This document shows, piece after piece, positions 47,844 through 55,839 of a DNA stretch of 64,000 nucleotides. Below the pieces are notes generated by a model. That model worked only from the letters and a program-made list of their open reading frames with translations. It searched no databases and had not been told where the DNA came from. The position numbers were made by a program, and so were the translations under genes. This DNA comes from Maribacter thermophilus. Lineage in GTDB: Bacteria > Bacteroidota > Bacteroidia > Flavobacteriales > Flavobacteriaceae. Where the stretch lies: the NCBI RefSeq assembly GCF_001020565.1, contig NZ_LDAS01000001.1, positions 1,962,985-2,026,984 of the forward strand. The letters run 5' to 3'. Position 1 is the first letter of the stretch. Each line of letters opens with the position of its first letter.

Positions 47844-49985
47844 ATGAGTAAAAATTTTTCATCGGACAAACCAGTAGAAAATTCTGAAGAGGACAGATTC
47901 CAGAGATATGGATTTTCCAAAAGAATTGCTGATACTATCAAACAAAGAGACGCTGACGAAGGAATAGTAATCGGAATTTATGGAGCTTGGGGAGAAGGAA
48001 AAACATCTGTCCTGAATTTTATTCAAAACGAATTAAATCAAGATGATACCATATTGCAAGTTTCTTTAAATCCATGGAGATACAATGATGAAGAAACTTT
48101 AATCAAAAATTTTCTCAAAAAAATCGCTGAAGTTTTAGGCAAAGAACTAGATAGTAAGAAAGAAAAATTTGGCAGTTTTATAGAAAGATATGGCAGTTTT
48201 GGTTCGATTATAGGTAAAGATTTAACGGATGTAGGAAAGACTCTTTCTAATGTCGATTTAGAAGAACTCAAAAATAGAATAGATGAATTTCTTAAAGAAG
48301 GTAAAAGTAAACTTGTCATTTTCGTTGATGATATAGATAGATTAGACAAACAAGAGATTTACTCGCTTTTCAGACTTGTAAAATTAACTGCTGATTTTAC
48401 CAATACAACTTATATATTATCATTTGATGAACAAATGGTAGCATCAGCCATTGGCGACAGATTTGGTGCTGGTAATGAGAAATCTGGTCAGAATTTTTTA
48501 GAAAAAATCATTCAAGTTCCTTTACAAATTCCTCAAGCACAAATAGCTGCCCTTAAAAAATATTGTTTTGAACTTGTTGATAAAGCAATAAATGAAAGTG
48601 AACTAGAACTTAATAAAGAAGAAGTACAACGCTTCGTTTCTGCTTTCTCTCACAATGTTCTTTTAAGACTTTCTACACCAAGAATGGCAGTTAGATATGG
48701 GAATTCTTTATCCTTTGCTATTCCACTTCTCAAAGGAGAAGTAAACCACGTTGATTTAATGCTTATGGAAGCAATTAAAATATTTTATCCAAAGCATTAT
48801 GAATTTATAAAAAATAATTCAAATTATTTTACTTCATCGTATTCATCACATTCGTATGGCGGTCAAGATGTAAAAGGCAAAAAGGATGAACTTTCAGAAC
48901 ATTTAGATAATCTCGGTTCTGATTTATCAAAAGCGGAAAAAGGTGCTATTTTAAATCTATTAAAATCACTATTTCCAAGACTTAATGAAGCTTTTCATAA
49001 TACTTTTCAACACGAGGGACATAAAGAATGGCTTAAAGAAAAAAGAGTAGTTTCAACTAGTTACTTTAATAGATACTTTTCTTATGCAGTAATTGATGGG
49101 GAATTATCAGATGTTGCATTTGATGAATTTATAAATTCAGTTGAAAACGCAGAATTAGTTGATACTGCCAAAAAAATCAAAGAAATTATTGAACAAAGCT
49201 CTGTTGATACGTTCCTTTTCAAAATCAGAACTTACGAAGAAGATTTGAGTTGGAAATCTACTATGAACTTATCATTGTCAATTTCTTTAATGGGAGATTT
49301 ATTTCCTAAAAGTAAATCATTCTTTGCATTTGGTATGAATGGTGCGCAAACACAGGCGGCTATTTTTATTTACAATCTTCTTAAAAAGTATAAAAACGAA
49401 GAGGAGGTTTTTGAACTTTCAAAAATACTAATGGGTAAAGACATACCGTATGATTTTGCATATGCATTAAATAATTGGATGCGTTCTGGTAAAACACCTG
49501 AAGAGAAACTATTTACAAACGAACAATATATTGAATTAGCAAAAATTTTAAGAACACGATTGTTAGAAGAGTGTGGAGAAAAATCAATTTTTGAGGTGTT
49601 CCCAGACAATTTATCTTATATCTTTTCTACTTGGTTTGAAGAAAGTCCAAAGGAATTAGAATCTTATCTAAAAGGTTTTATTGATAAAGATGCTGAGCAA
49701 TTAAAACAACTATTAGTTGCAATGACACCGACTGTAACTAGTACAAATCATCCTGAACCGTATAAATCAAATTTCACTAAAGAAGATTATGAATATTTAA
49801 CCAATATTTTAGATAAAGATTATTTGCATAAAATAATATCGGTTCATTATTCGGAAGAAGTTGAAAAGGAGAAAGTGCAATTTTTTGATTTTGAGAATAA
49901 TCAAACAGATTTAAATATTTTAAGACAGTTTGAGCATTGGTATTCAAAGGATGACGGAATTCAAGAGGCGGAAATCGTAGAATAA
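47844..49985 (+). CDS. KAP-family P-loop NTPase
   Basis: This 713-residue protein has a KAP NTPase domain in its first half: Walker A GAWGEGKTS (47-55), the NPWRY segment (76-80), Walker B LVIFVDDIDRL (157-167), and FDEQMVASAIGDRFG and FLEKIIQVPLQIP. The rest is helical with no clear transmembrane insert. KAP proteins include the F-plasmid phage-exclusion protein PifA and are often found among defence and mobile genes. The gene is visibly AT-richer than its neighbours and is bounded by a 12-bp perfect inverted repeat, with an attC-like element right after its stop. A phage-defence role is inferred from family and context. Confidence 0.88.
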   Translation: MSKNFSSDKPVENSEEDRFQRYGFSKRIADTIKQRDADEGIVIGIYGAWGEGKTSVLNFIQNELNQDDTILQVSLNPWRYNDEETLIKNFLKKIAEVLGKELDSKKEKFGSFIERYGSFGSIIGKDLTDVGKTLSNVDLEELKNRIDEFLKEGKSKLVIFVDDIDRLDKQEIYSLFRLVKLTADFTNTTYILSFDEQMVASAIGDRFGAGNEKSGQNFLEKIIQVPLQIPQAQIAALKKYCFELVDKAINESELELNKEEVQRFVSAFSHNVLLRLSTPRMAVRYGNSLSFAIPLLKGEVNHVDLMLMEAIKIFYPKHYEFIKNNSNYFTSSYSSHSYGGQDVKGKKDELSEHLDNLGSDLSKAEKGAILNLLKSLFPRLNEAFHNTFQHEGHKEWLKEKRVVSTSYFNRYFSYAVIDGELSDVAFDEFINSVENAELVDTAKKIKEIIEQSSVDTFLFKIRTYEEDLSWKSTMNLSLSISLMGDLFPKSKSFFAFGMNGAQTQAAIFIYNLLKKYKNEEEVFELSKILMGKDIPYDFAYALNNWMRSGKTPEEKLFTNEQYIELAKILRTRLLEECGEKSIFEVFPDNLSYIFSTWFEESPKELESYLKGFIDKDAEQLKQLLVAMTPTVTSTNHPEPYKSNFTKEDYEYLTNILDKDYLHKIISVHYSEEVEKEKVQFFDFENNQTDLNILRQFEHWYSKDDGIQEAEIVE

Positions 49986-49989
49986 ATAC

Positions 49990-50120
49990 GGCTTACAACA
50001 ATGTGTATAAGTAATGCGGTTTAAATGATAAAATGAAAAGCATAAAAGAAAATCAAAGGTCAGTGCAAAACTGAAAAGTTAGTGAGTAGAAATCCGCTAC
50101 TACTCATACATGAGACCGTT
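49990..50120. repeat. attC-like imperfect inverted repeat after the KAP gene
   Basis: Outer arms are GGCTTACAACAA (49990-50001) and ACCGTT (50115-50120). Inner arms are the 19 bases 50004-50022 (ending GCGGTTT) and 50090-50110 (starting AAATCCGC). The inner arms pair except for one bulge, one T/A mismatch and two transitions. The transitions are A-C on the top strand but T-G wobbles on the bottom strand. The element begins 5 bp after the stop codon, and the next ATG is 33 bp after its end. Confidence 0.65.
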
Positions 50121-50152
50121 CTGCGCAATATCTCAACTTCACAAAACAAATA

Positions 50153-51016
50153 ATGCTTACAGAGATAAACGAAAACAAACTAATCCAAATTAGAGTTCAT
50201 CTGAAAGTCATCTTGGCTGAAGGGATGAAAATAATTGGAGAAAATAGCGATAGGTTTAATATTTATCAAAGCCTTTATAAAAGATATATTTATTGCTTTG
50301 ACTCATTAAATATTCTTCTAAAGGATTTCGGAAATGAAACAATTTATAGAGGAAATTCGATAGCTATAATATTAAGAGCTAGTTTGCTAGACTATCTGAC
50401 CACAATTTACTTGAGGACATACCAAGTGGAAAAAAAAGCAGGTCTTAAATCAAGTTATGACGAAGAATTTACGAAACTGCTCTCCGAACAAGTTAGACGT
50501 ATGCTAATTGTAACAGAAGCAGACAAGAAAACATCAGCATACGACCATAAGAGTTTTTGCAGGTTTGTTGATAGAATTTATCTGAATTTTGATTTTCTAT
50601 TTGATAAATCCAAACCACTCGATTACAATAAACCTATAAAATCTCTAAAATATACAAAACAGGACGATATCAATCCAAAGACAATAAAAAAAAGACTTGA
50701 TAACTTCTCTCACAACTTAAAAACAATTGATTATCAACATGTAATTTCACTTTACGATATTTATTCAAAATATGACCATTTTGGAGTTATGTCAATGATG
50801 TTGGAAGAAATGGAAATAAATGAAGTTTGTGAAAATATGTTTTGGTCCATATTCCATATTGTAGATGGTATAACATTCTGTGAAGAACTGTTGAAAGACG
50901 AGGTTAAAAGCAAATCAAATTTTGAAAAAATTGGTCATGAACTATCATGCTTAAAAGGAACAATTTATACAAAAAGCTTATATCTGAGTGAAAAATATAA
51001 AAACGAAAACAAATAA
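50153..51016 (+). CDS. Hypothetical protein, second cassette-like gene
   Basis: This 287-residue, lysine-rich, apparently all-helical and soluble protein has no signal peptide, P-loop or other motif I can name (MLTEINENKLIQIRVHLKVI, RASLLDYLTTIYLRTYQ, YDHKSFCRFVDRIYLNFDF, ENMFWSIFHIVDGITFCEEL). Its base composition is AT-rich like the KAP gene. It sits between two attC-like elements, with its stop 4 bp before the second. It might be a phage-defence or stress gene carried as a cassette; the position is the only evidence for that. Confidence 0.7.
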   Translation: MLTEINENKLIQIRVHLKVILAEGMKIIGENSDRFNIYQSLYKRYIYCFDSLNILLKDFGNETIYRGNSIAIILRASLLDYLTTIYLRTYQVEKKAGLKSSYDEEFTKLLSEQVRRMLIVTEADKKTSAYDHKSFCRFVDRIYLNFDFLFDKSKPLDYNKPIKSLKYTKQDDINPKTIKKRLDNFSHNLKTIDYQHVISLYDIYSKYDHFGVMSMMLEEMEINEVCENMFWSIFHIVDGITFCEELLKDEVKSKSNFEKIGHELSCLKGTIYTKSLYLSEKYKNENK

Positions 51017-51020
51017 ATAC

Positions 51021-51139
51021 TACGCACAACAAAACCTAAACGCAATGCGGACTTTAGAGCGAAACAATAAGCTTTAGCTTCGTGCGCAGAAGGAAACGAA
51101 AAATTTCCTTACCTCCGCACTACACTTAGCCCAACCGTT
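51021..51139. repeat. attC-like imperfect inverted repeat after the 287-residue gene
   Basis: Outer arms are TACGCACAACAAAA (51021-51034) and ACCGTT (51134-51139). Inner arms are 16 bases each, CTAAACGCAATGCGGA (51036-51051) and TCCGCACTACACTTAG (51114-51129), matching at 12 of 16. All four mismatches are transitions that give G-T wobbles only on the bottom strand. Further hairpins (AAGGAAA / TTTCCTT) lie in the spacer. Same architecture as 49990-50120 with a different sequence. Confidence 0.65.
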
Positions 51140-51148
51140 CCACCCGAT

Positions 51149-51607
51149 TTATAAAAAAGAAAGCTTCTTATCTTTTTGATGAATTACAAACGAACTTTGG
51201 ATGTTTGAAATAACATCTAACCGAGAAATTTTTCTCACAATAAAATTCTCAAAATCCTTCATATCGTCCAATACCAATTTCAACAAATAATCATATGATC
51301 CACTTACATATACAATCTCAACCACTTCGGGCAGTGTAGCGGTAAATTCTTCAAATTCCTCAAAATACTTTTCTTGGTGCTTTACCAAAGTTACCATACA
51401 GTACACAGTGAGTCCTTTTCCTAAAACCCTTGGGTTTACAACAGCAACATATTTATCGATGGCTCCAGAGGCTTCCAACTTTTTAATTCTTTCACGAATA
51501 GGGGTTATAGAAAGATTTAATTTTTCAGAAAGCACTTTAATCGGTTGTTTACAGTCTCTTTGAAGCTCTGAAAGTATCTCCAAATCAATTCTATCTATTT
51601 TTTGCAT
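51149..51607 (-). CDS. Lrp/AsnC-family transcriptional regulator
   Basis: This protein of about 152 residues has an N-terminal AsnC helix-turn-helix (IDLEILSELQRDCKQPIKVL, LSITPIRERIKKLEASG) and a C-terminal RAM/Lrp ligand domain (VYCMVTLVKHQEKYFEEFEE, EIVYVSGSYDYLLKLVLDDM). Five further residues are possible at the N-terminus (start at 51622). It is divergent from the histidine decarboxylase gene with 155 bp between, the usual layout of a local Lrp regulator and its target. An amino-acid effector such as histidine is inferred. It is convergent with the cassette-like array end. Confidence 0.9.
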   Translation of the reverse strand: MQKIDRIDLEILSELQRDCKQPIKVLSEKLNLSITPIRERIKKLEASGAIDKYVAVVNPRVLGKGLTVYCMVTLVKHQEKYFEEFEEFTATLPEVVEIVYVSGSYDYLLKLVLDDMKDFENFIVRKISRLDVISNIQSSFVIHQKDKKLSFL

Positions 51608-51762
51608 AGTTTTTCTAACCATTAATAGTCGGTGAACATCACTTCTAAAGTTGTTTCAACTATCATATTTCACCAATATAGATATATATACCAAATTAAT
51701 CATTCTAATAGACTAAATGACTAATTAAATATAATTTTATAGTCGAAAATAATAATTAAAAT

Positions 51763-52887
51763 ATGAAATTGATAGAAGAGATTTATCAAAAGATAGATGA
51801 GAATTCAAAGAATTTTTTGGGTTACCCCTTGGCAAAAGATTTTGATTATAGAGAATTCGCACCATTTTTAAACGTATGCCTCAACAATATAGGCGACCCA
51901 GAATCACCTTCTACACTTTTATTCAACACAAAAAGCATTGAAAAAGAAGTCGTTGCATTTTTTGCCGATATTTTGTCTACGGACATGGAAAAAGCGTGGG
52001 GCTATGTAACCAATGGTGGCACCGAAGGCAATCTTTACGGACTTTATTTAGCGCGGGAAAGTTTTCGAAATCCAATTGTATATTACAGTGAAGCTTCGCA
52101 CTATAGCGTTAAAAAGAATTTACACCTTTTAAATATTGACAGTATTGTTGTTCGCAGTCAAAACAACGGAGAAATAGATTACGAAGATCTAGAAATATTA
52201 TTGTCAATGAACAGGCACAGACCTGCCATATTCTTTTTAAACATAGGTAGTACCATGAAAGAGGCCATTGACGATTTAGACAAGATCAAACAAACGATTC
52301 GAAAGTATTCCATTAAAGATTATTACATTCATTGTGATGCCGCATTTTTGGGCTGTATAGCTCCATTTAGGGATCCCAAACCTAAATTTGATTTTTTAGA
52401 AGGTGTAGATAGCATTGCCATATCTGGCCATAAATTTATTGGTAGTCCCCTACCCTGTGGCGTTGTTTTGGTAAAAAGGAAACATAGAAACCGCATTGTA
52501 AATTCCGTTTCCTATGTTGGCACATTAGATACCACGATTACAGGATCAAGAAATGGGTTAACACCTTTGTTTTTATGGAAATTTATTCAAGAACATGGCA
52601 AAGACGGTTTGGCGAAAAGAGTAAAAGAATCAATGGAAATAGCCGACTATGCCGAGAAAAAAATCAAAGAACTTGGCATTGACGTATGGCGAAACCCACA
52701 AGCTTTGACCATTGTATTCGAAAAACCTAGCGATAAAATATGTTCAAAATATCAATTGGCGTCAGAAGATAATATTGCCCATATTATTTGTGTTCCTGGT
52801 ATTACCAAAGACCAAATTGATGCCTTTGTAGCGGAGTATAAAGAAGATTTGAAAACCGTAGAGGCCTATGCAACACCGGTTTATTAG
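51763..52887 (+). CDS. hdc: PLP-dependent histidine decarboxylase (group II decarboxylase)
   Basis: This 374-residue protein aligns by eye over its length with the bacterial pyridoxal-phosphate histidine decarboxylase (about 378 residues). Motifs are YVTNGGTEGNLYG (81-93), SEASHYS with the PLP-stacking His113, HCDAAF (190-195), the Schiff-base lysine SGHKFIGSPLPCG (Lys224) and TITGSRNG. It would turn histidine into histamine; closely related enzymes decarboxylate serine, so substrate needs assay. The Lrp-type regulator is divergent. A clean terminator (52963-52994) follows. Histidine decarboxylases are often horizontally acquired, and it lies beside the cassette-like array. Confidence 0.85.
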   Translation: MKLIEEIYQKIDENSKNFLGYPLAKDFDYREFAPFLNVCLNNIGDPESPSTLLFNTKSIEKEVVAFFADILSTDMEKAWGYVTNGGTEGNLYGLYLARESFRNPIVYYSEASHYSVKKNLHLLNIDSIVVRSQNNGEIDYEDLEILLSMNRHRPAIFFLNIGSTMKEAIDDLDKIKQTIRKYSIKDYYIHCDAAFLGCIAPFRDPKPKFDFLEGVDSIAISGHKFIGSPLPCGVVLVKRKHRNRIVNSVSYVGTLDTTITGSRNGLTPLFLWKFIQEHGKDGLAKRVKESMEIADYAEKKIKELGIDVWRNPQALTIVFEKPSDKICSKYQLASEDNIAHIICVPGITKDQIDAFVAEYKEDLKTVEAYATPVY

Positions 52888-52962
52888 ATACGAACAGCAA
52901 ACGGTGTAGAACAATGGAACCCCTTGTTCAACCCCAAAATAATGGAAAACAACAATGACCTT

Positions 52963-52994
52963 CATAACCGCTTTTTTAAGCGGTTATGTTTTTT
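52963..52994 (+). terminator. Rho-independent terminator after hdc
   Basis: Perfect 11-bp stem CATAACCGCTT / AAGCGGTTATG with a TTTT loop, followed by six T. It starts 75 bp after the decarboxylase stop. The rest of the gap to 53194 (307 bp in all) holds no gene; 53141-53170 is the leader duplicated at 46561. Confidence 0.9.
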
Positions 52995-53194
52995 AAGTAT
53001 CACACCAGCCTAATACACACGAGGAAAAATCCCTTTAAACCACCTGAAAGGGCATTAACCCACCCACCATACGATCATATCCACCCTCGGCATTAAGAAC
53101 AGTACACCTCTTAGATTTTAGCAAAGCTTTACAGGTATGGGCAAGGTCTTCCTACTTTCAATATGTATTTTAGCAGGAGAAATTCAGATAAGAA

Positions 53195-54130
53195 ATGAAA
53201 AGAACCATTCTGCTATTGGCCTTGATCTTGATCATGGCTTCTTGTAAAAACCACCCCTTGGCCATTGAGGTTCTAAACAGTAAAACCATAAAAGACTTTC
53301 CCAGTGGCTCGGGCCTTGTTGCGGTCGAAAACGACTTTTATGCCATAGGCGACGACTCGCCGTTTCTATTTCAACTCAACACCGAGAACGAGGTTGTTTC
53401 CAAAACGCAGATCCATGCCGCTCAAGAGGTAAATAAGGGTAGGATCCCAAAAACGGACAAGCCCGATTTTGAATCCTTGGAAATGATCGGCACCAATGAG
53501 TTGGTCGCTTTTGGGTCTGGCTCCAAATCTCCCCAAAGGGATGTCTTTTTACATATTTTCCTAGAAGACAGCCTTCGCATTAAAACCTATGACATTTCCC
53601 CTTTCTACGATAATCTAAGAGCTCTGAAAGCCATGGAAAACGAAGACCTCAACATAGAGGCCGTGGCCTTTCAAAATGATAAGATCTATCTTTTTAACCG
53701 GGGCAAAAACCTTATTTTCGAATTTATTTACGACGATTTTTTGGCCTATTTAGAGGGATCCATCCCATTTCCAAAACCTACAATAACCGAATTTACCCTA
53801 CCGAAGATCAATGGAATGGAATCGGGCTTTTCGGGGGCTACCATCGTAAAGGACACCTCGCTGATCATCTTTACCGCTTCAGTAGAAAACTCGTCCAACT
53901 CCTATGACGACGGAGAGATATTGGGCAGTTTTATCGGTACGATCCCCATCTCTAACAATACGGTTCTAAATTCGTACGAGGCAACCCGAATTCCGAATAT
54001 CGGGGAGCCCTTAAAGGTTGAGTCCGTAACTATAGCCAATAAAATAGGTCCCAAAAAATACAAAGTGGCCTTGGTCACCGACGATGACAAGGGAAATTCG
54101 ATAAAAATCGACTGCCAGATCAACTTATAG
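53195..54130 (+). CDS. Lipoprotein, beta-propeller-like (DUF6929-like)
   Basis: This 311-residue protein has a lipoprotein signal (MKRTILLLALILIMASCKN, Cys17). The mature part repeats strand-turn units (SGLVAVENDFYAIGDDSPFL, NELVAFGSGSKSPQRDVFLH, DLNIEAVAFQNDKIYLFNRG, SGFSGATIVKDTSLIIFTAS), as in six-bladed propellers, and resembles what I recall as DUF6929, with moderate certainty. A truncated duplicate of its leader and signal peptide is at 46561-46687. Function unknown. Confidence 0.65.
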   Translation: MKRTILLLALILIMASCKNHPLAIEVLNSKTIKDFPSGSGLVAVENDFYAIGDDSPFLFQLNTENEVVSKTQIHAAQEVNKGRIPKTDKPDFESLEMIGTNELVAFGSGSKSPQRDVFLHIFLEDSLRIKTYDISPFYDNLRALKAMENEDLNIEAVAFQNDKIYLFNRGKNLIFEFIYDDFLAYLEGSIPFPKPTITEFTLPKINGMESGFSGATIVKDTSLIIFTASVENSSNSYDDGEILGSFIGTIPISNNTVLNSYEATRIPNIGEPLKVESVTIANKIGPKKYKVALVTDDDKGNSIKIDCQINL

Positions 54131-54198
54131 CGAACCGTCTTAAAACAATTTTGACCAAACAATCGTTCTTATCGTAGAAGAACTAAGCTTGCATTAAG

Positions 54199-54495
54199 AT
54201 GAAGAATATGATTGCACTATTTCTATTTCTGATCCTGCCGATTTCAAGTATTGCCTTGCTGTTTATTAGTGATTCCAACACCCAAAGAAAGCTGATTCTC
54301 AACGGCCTTTTGGTCTTAAATGCCATTATATATCTGCTCCCCATTTGCTATGCCTATTTTAATACCCCAAAAGGGGGCAACATGTGGGACGAGAACGGCC
54401 CTGGGGCCATATTATGGCTCTATATGATCCTGCTTCCGCTGTGCGTAATCGCCCAGGTGGTGCTACTTATATTAAAAATCGTGAACAAGTCTTAA
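54199..54495 (+). CDS. Small membrane protein
   Basis: This 98-residue protein has three hydrophobic helices (ALFLFLILPISSIALLFI, LILNGLLVLNAIIYLLPICY, ILWLYMILLPLCVIAQVVLL) and a charged connecting loop. No family is recognised. It follows the 53195 lipoprotein by 68 bp and precedes a secreted protein and an immunity-like protein on the same strand. A role with its neighbours is not shown. Confidence 0.55.
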   Translation: MKNMIALFLFLILPISSIALLFISDSNTQRKLILNGLLVLNAIIYLLPICYAYFNTPKGGNMWDENGPGAILWLYMILLPLCVIAQVVLLILKIVNKS

Positions 54496-54605
54496 GTACA
54501 TCGAGCCCCTCATCCCGATTAAAAAAGAAAGTTTAAATTAATGGTCTAAAACTACCCGATACGAATCAACGGATAAGAAGAACCCATCAAATACGTTATT
54601 CTAAT

Positions 54606-55079
54606 ATGAACAAGATCTACATTTTATGGCTCTTTTTATTAGGGACCTTAAACTCCAGTGCACAAGCAATTTCCGAAGGGGAAAATATGAACGCCTATGT
54701 TGTGGTATCTGACACTTCGCAAAACTATTTTGAACTAAGGCAAAAAATGTTCGACCTGCACAAAAAGCTAAAAATAAAGATCGATACCATGGGAAGGGGT
54801 TTTAACCAAGAGAAAAACCGTATTTGCCTACCCGAAAACGATGAAGATGAAATTTATGCCGGTCAATATTTTATAAGGCGCTATCCTTCAGAAACTTTAA
54901 GCTTGGAGTATTTGGCTTATTACACCGAAGGGCAGAAAACAAGGGAAAACACCATGGCATTGGTGACGGCCATCACCGATAACAAGGAAGAGGCGGACCA
55001 AAAATTGGCGCGTTTAAAAAAATATGCCGACAAGGCATTTATTGTAAACAGCCGAATCTATATGGGATGTATGCACTAA
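54606..55079 (+). CDS. Hypothetical secreted protein
   Basis: This 157-residue protein has a signal peptide (ILWLFLLGTLNSSAQA). The mature part is polar with a helical tail (NKEEADQKLARLKKYADKAF) and resembles short SPOR/sporulation-repeat-like segments (MALVTAITDNKEEADQKLAR), but I cannot assign a family. Two cysteines remain (CLPENDEDEIYAG and GCMH). It lies 30 bp upstream of the immunity-like protein gene and may be co-transcribed with it. Confidence 0.5.
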   Translation: MNKIYILWLFLLGTLNSSAQAISEGENMNAYVVVSDTSQNYFELRQKMFDLHKKLKIKIDTMGRGFNQEKNRICLPENDEDEIYAGQYFIRRYPSETLSLEYLAYYTEGQKTRENTMALVTAITDNKEEADQKLARLKKYADKAFIVNSRIYMGCMH

Positions 55080-55109
55080 AGTCCCATAAACCTAAAACCA
55101 ACTTTTAAA

Positions 55110-55706
55110 ATGAACTTTTTTAAAAAATTATTCCATAAAAACACTGAAAAGAACAACGAAACGGGAGAACCCAAAACGAGTACCATTCCCGTACCCGACG
55201 ACATCATTGAGGAATACAAGAACAAAGTGTCGCCTTATTTGATAGATCTATGGAAATCGAAAGGTTTTGAAAAATATGACGACGGATTGATCACCTTGGT
55301 AAACCCGAAAGATTTTGAAGCTTCTTTATGGACCTGGTTGGGGAAGGAAGTAGAAAATTATGTCCCGTTTGCGATCAGTGGTTTTGGCGAATTGTTCTAT
55401 TACAGAAAACTGACGGAAACCGATGAAGATGTTTGTATGATAGACATTCAATACCGAAAAATAGAGACCTTGGTATGGAGCCTTGAGTCGTTCTTTACCG
55501 ACTTTATTACCAACGATGAAAATAGGGAAGAATGGTTAAGGGAATCATTGTTTAAAAAGGCGATTGCCGAACTGGGCGGTCTGGGCAAGCATGAAGTATT
55601 TACCTTCGCTCCCGTTTTTGCCATGGGTGGTGCTATGGAAACAAAATACCTAAAAAAGGGAAATGCCCAGGTATATCAAGATATCGTCTTTCAAATGACC
55701 CAATAA
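55110..55706 (+). CDS. GAD-like/DUF1851 (Tdi1-type) immunity-like protein
   Basis: This 198-residue cytoplasmic protein has the GAD-like N-terminus VPDDIIEEYKNKVSPYLIDL-WKSKGFEKYDDGLITLVNP (about 28-68) and a DUF1851 C-terminal half (FGELFYYRKLTETDEDVCMID, ALAELGGLGKHEVFTFAPVFAM-like segment, YQDIVFQMTQ). This is the Tdi1 family, known as type VI secretion immunity and found in toxin-antitoxin neighbourhoods. No matching toxin is seen within 10 kb. A hairpin ATAAGAAG / CTTCTTAT overlaps the stop codon. Confidence 0.7.
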   Translation: MNFFKKLFHKNTEKNNETGEPKTSTIPVPDDIIEEYKNKVSPYLIDLWKSKGFEKYDDGLITLVNPKDFEASLWTWLGKEVENYVPFAISGFGELFYYRKLTETDEDVCMIDIQYRKIETLVWSLESFFTDFITNDENREEWLRESLFKKAIAELGGLGKHEVFTFAPVFAMGGAMETKYLKKGNAQVYQDIVFQMTQ

Positions 55707-55839
55707 GAAGAACGCTTGCGTTAGCCCTTCTTATGGAGTAAACCTACCCGTATTTTTAAATACCGCAAAGCGAGACAAGGTATGTAATATAAAGCTGTCG
55801 TATTTTTGCCGTGGCTTTTAGGCCTTAAAAAATGAATAC

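Noticed and set aside
49986-50135. The inverted repeat after the KAP gene as an ordinary terminator
   Set aside because: No T-run follows, the arms are about 70 bases apart, and the mismatches favour the bottom strand rather than the mRNA.
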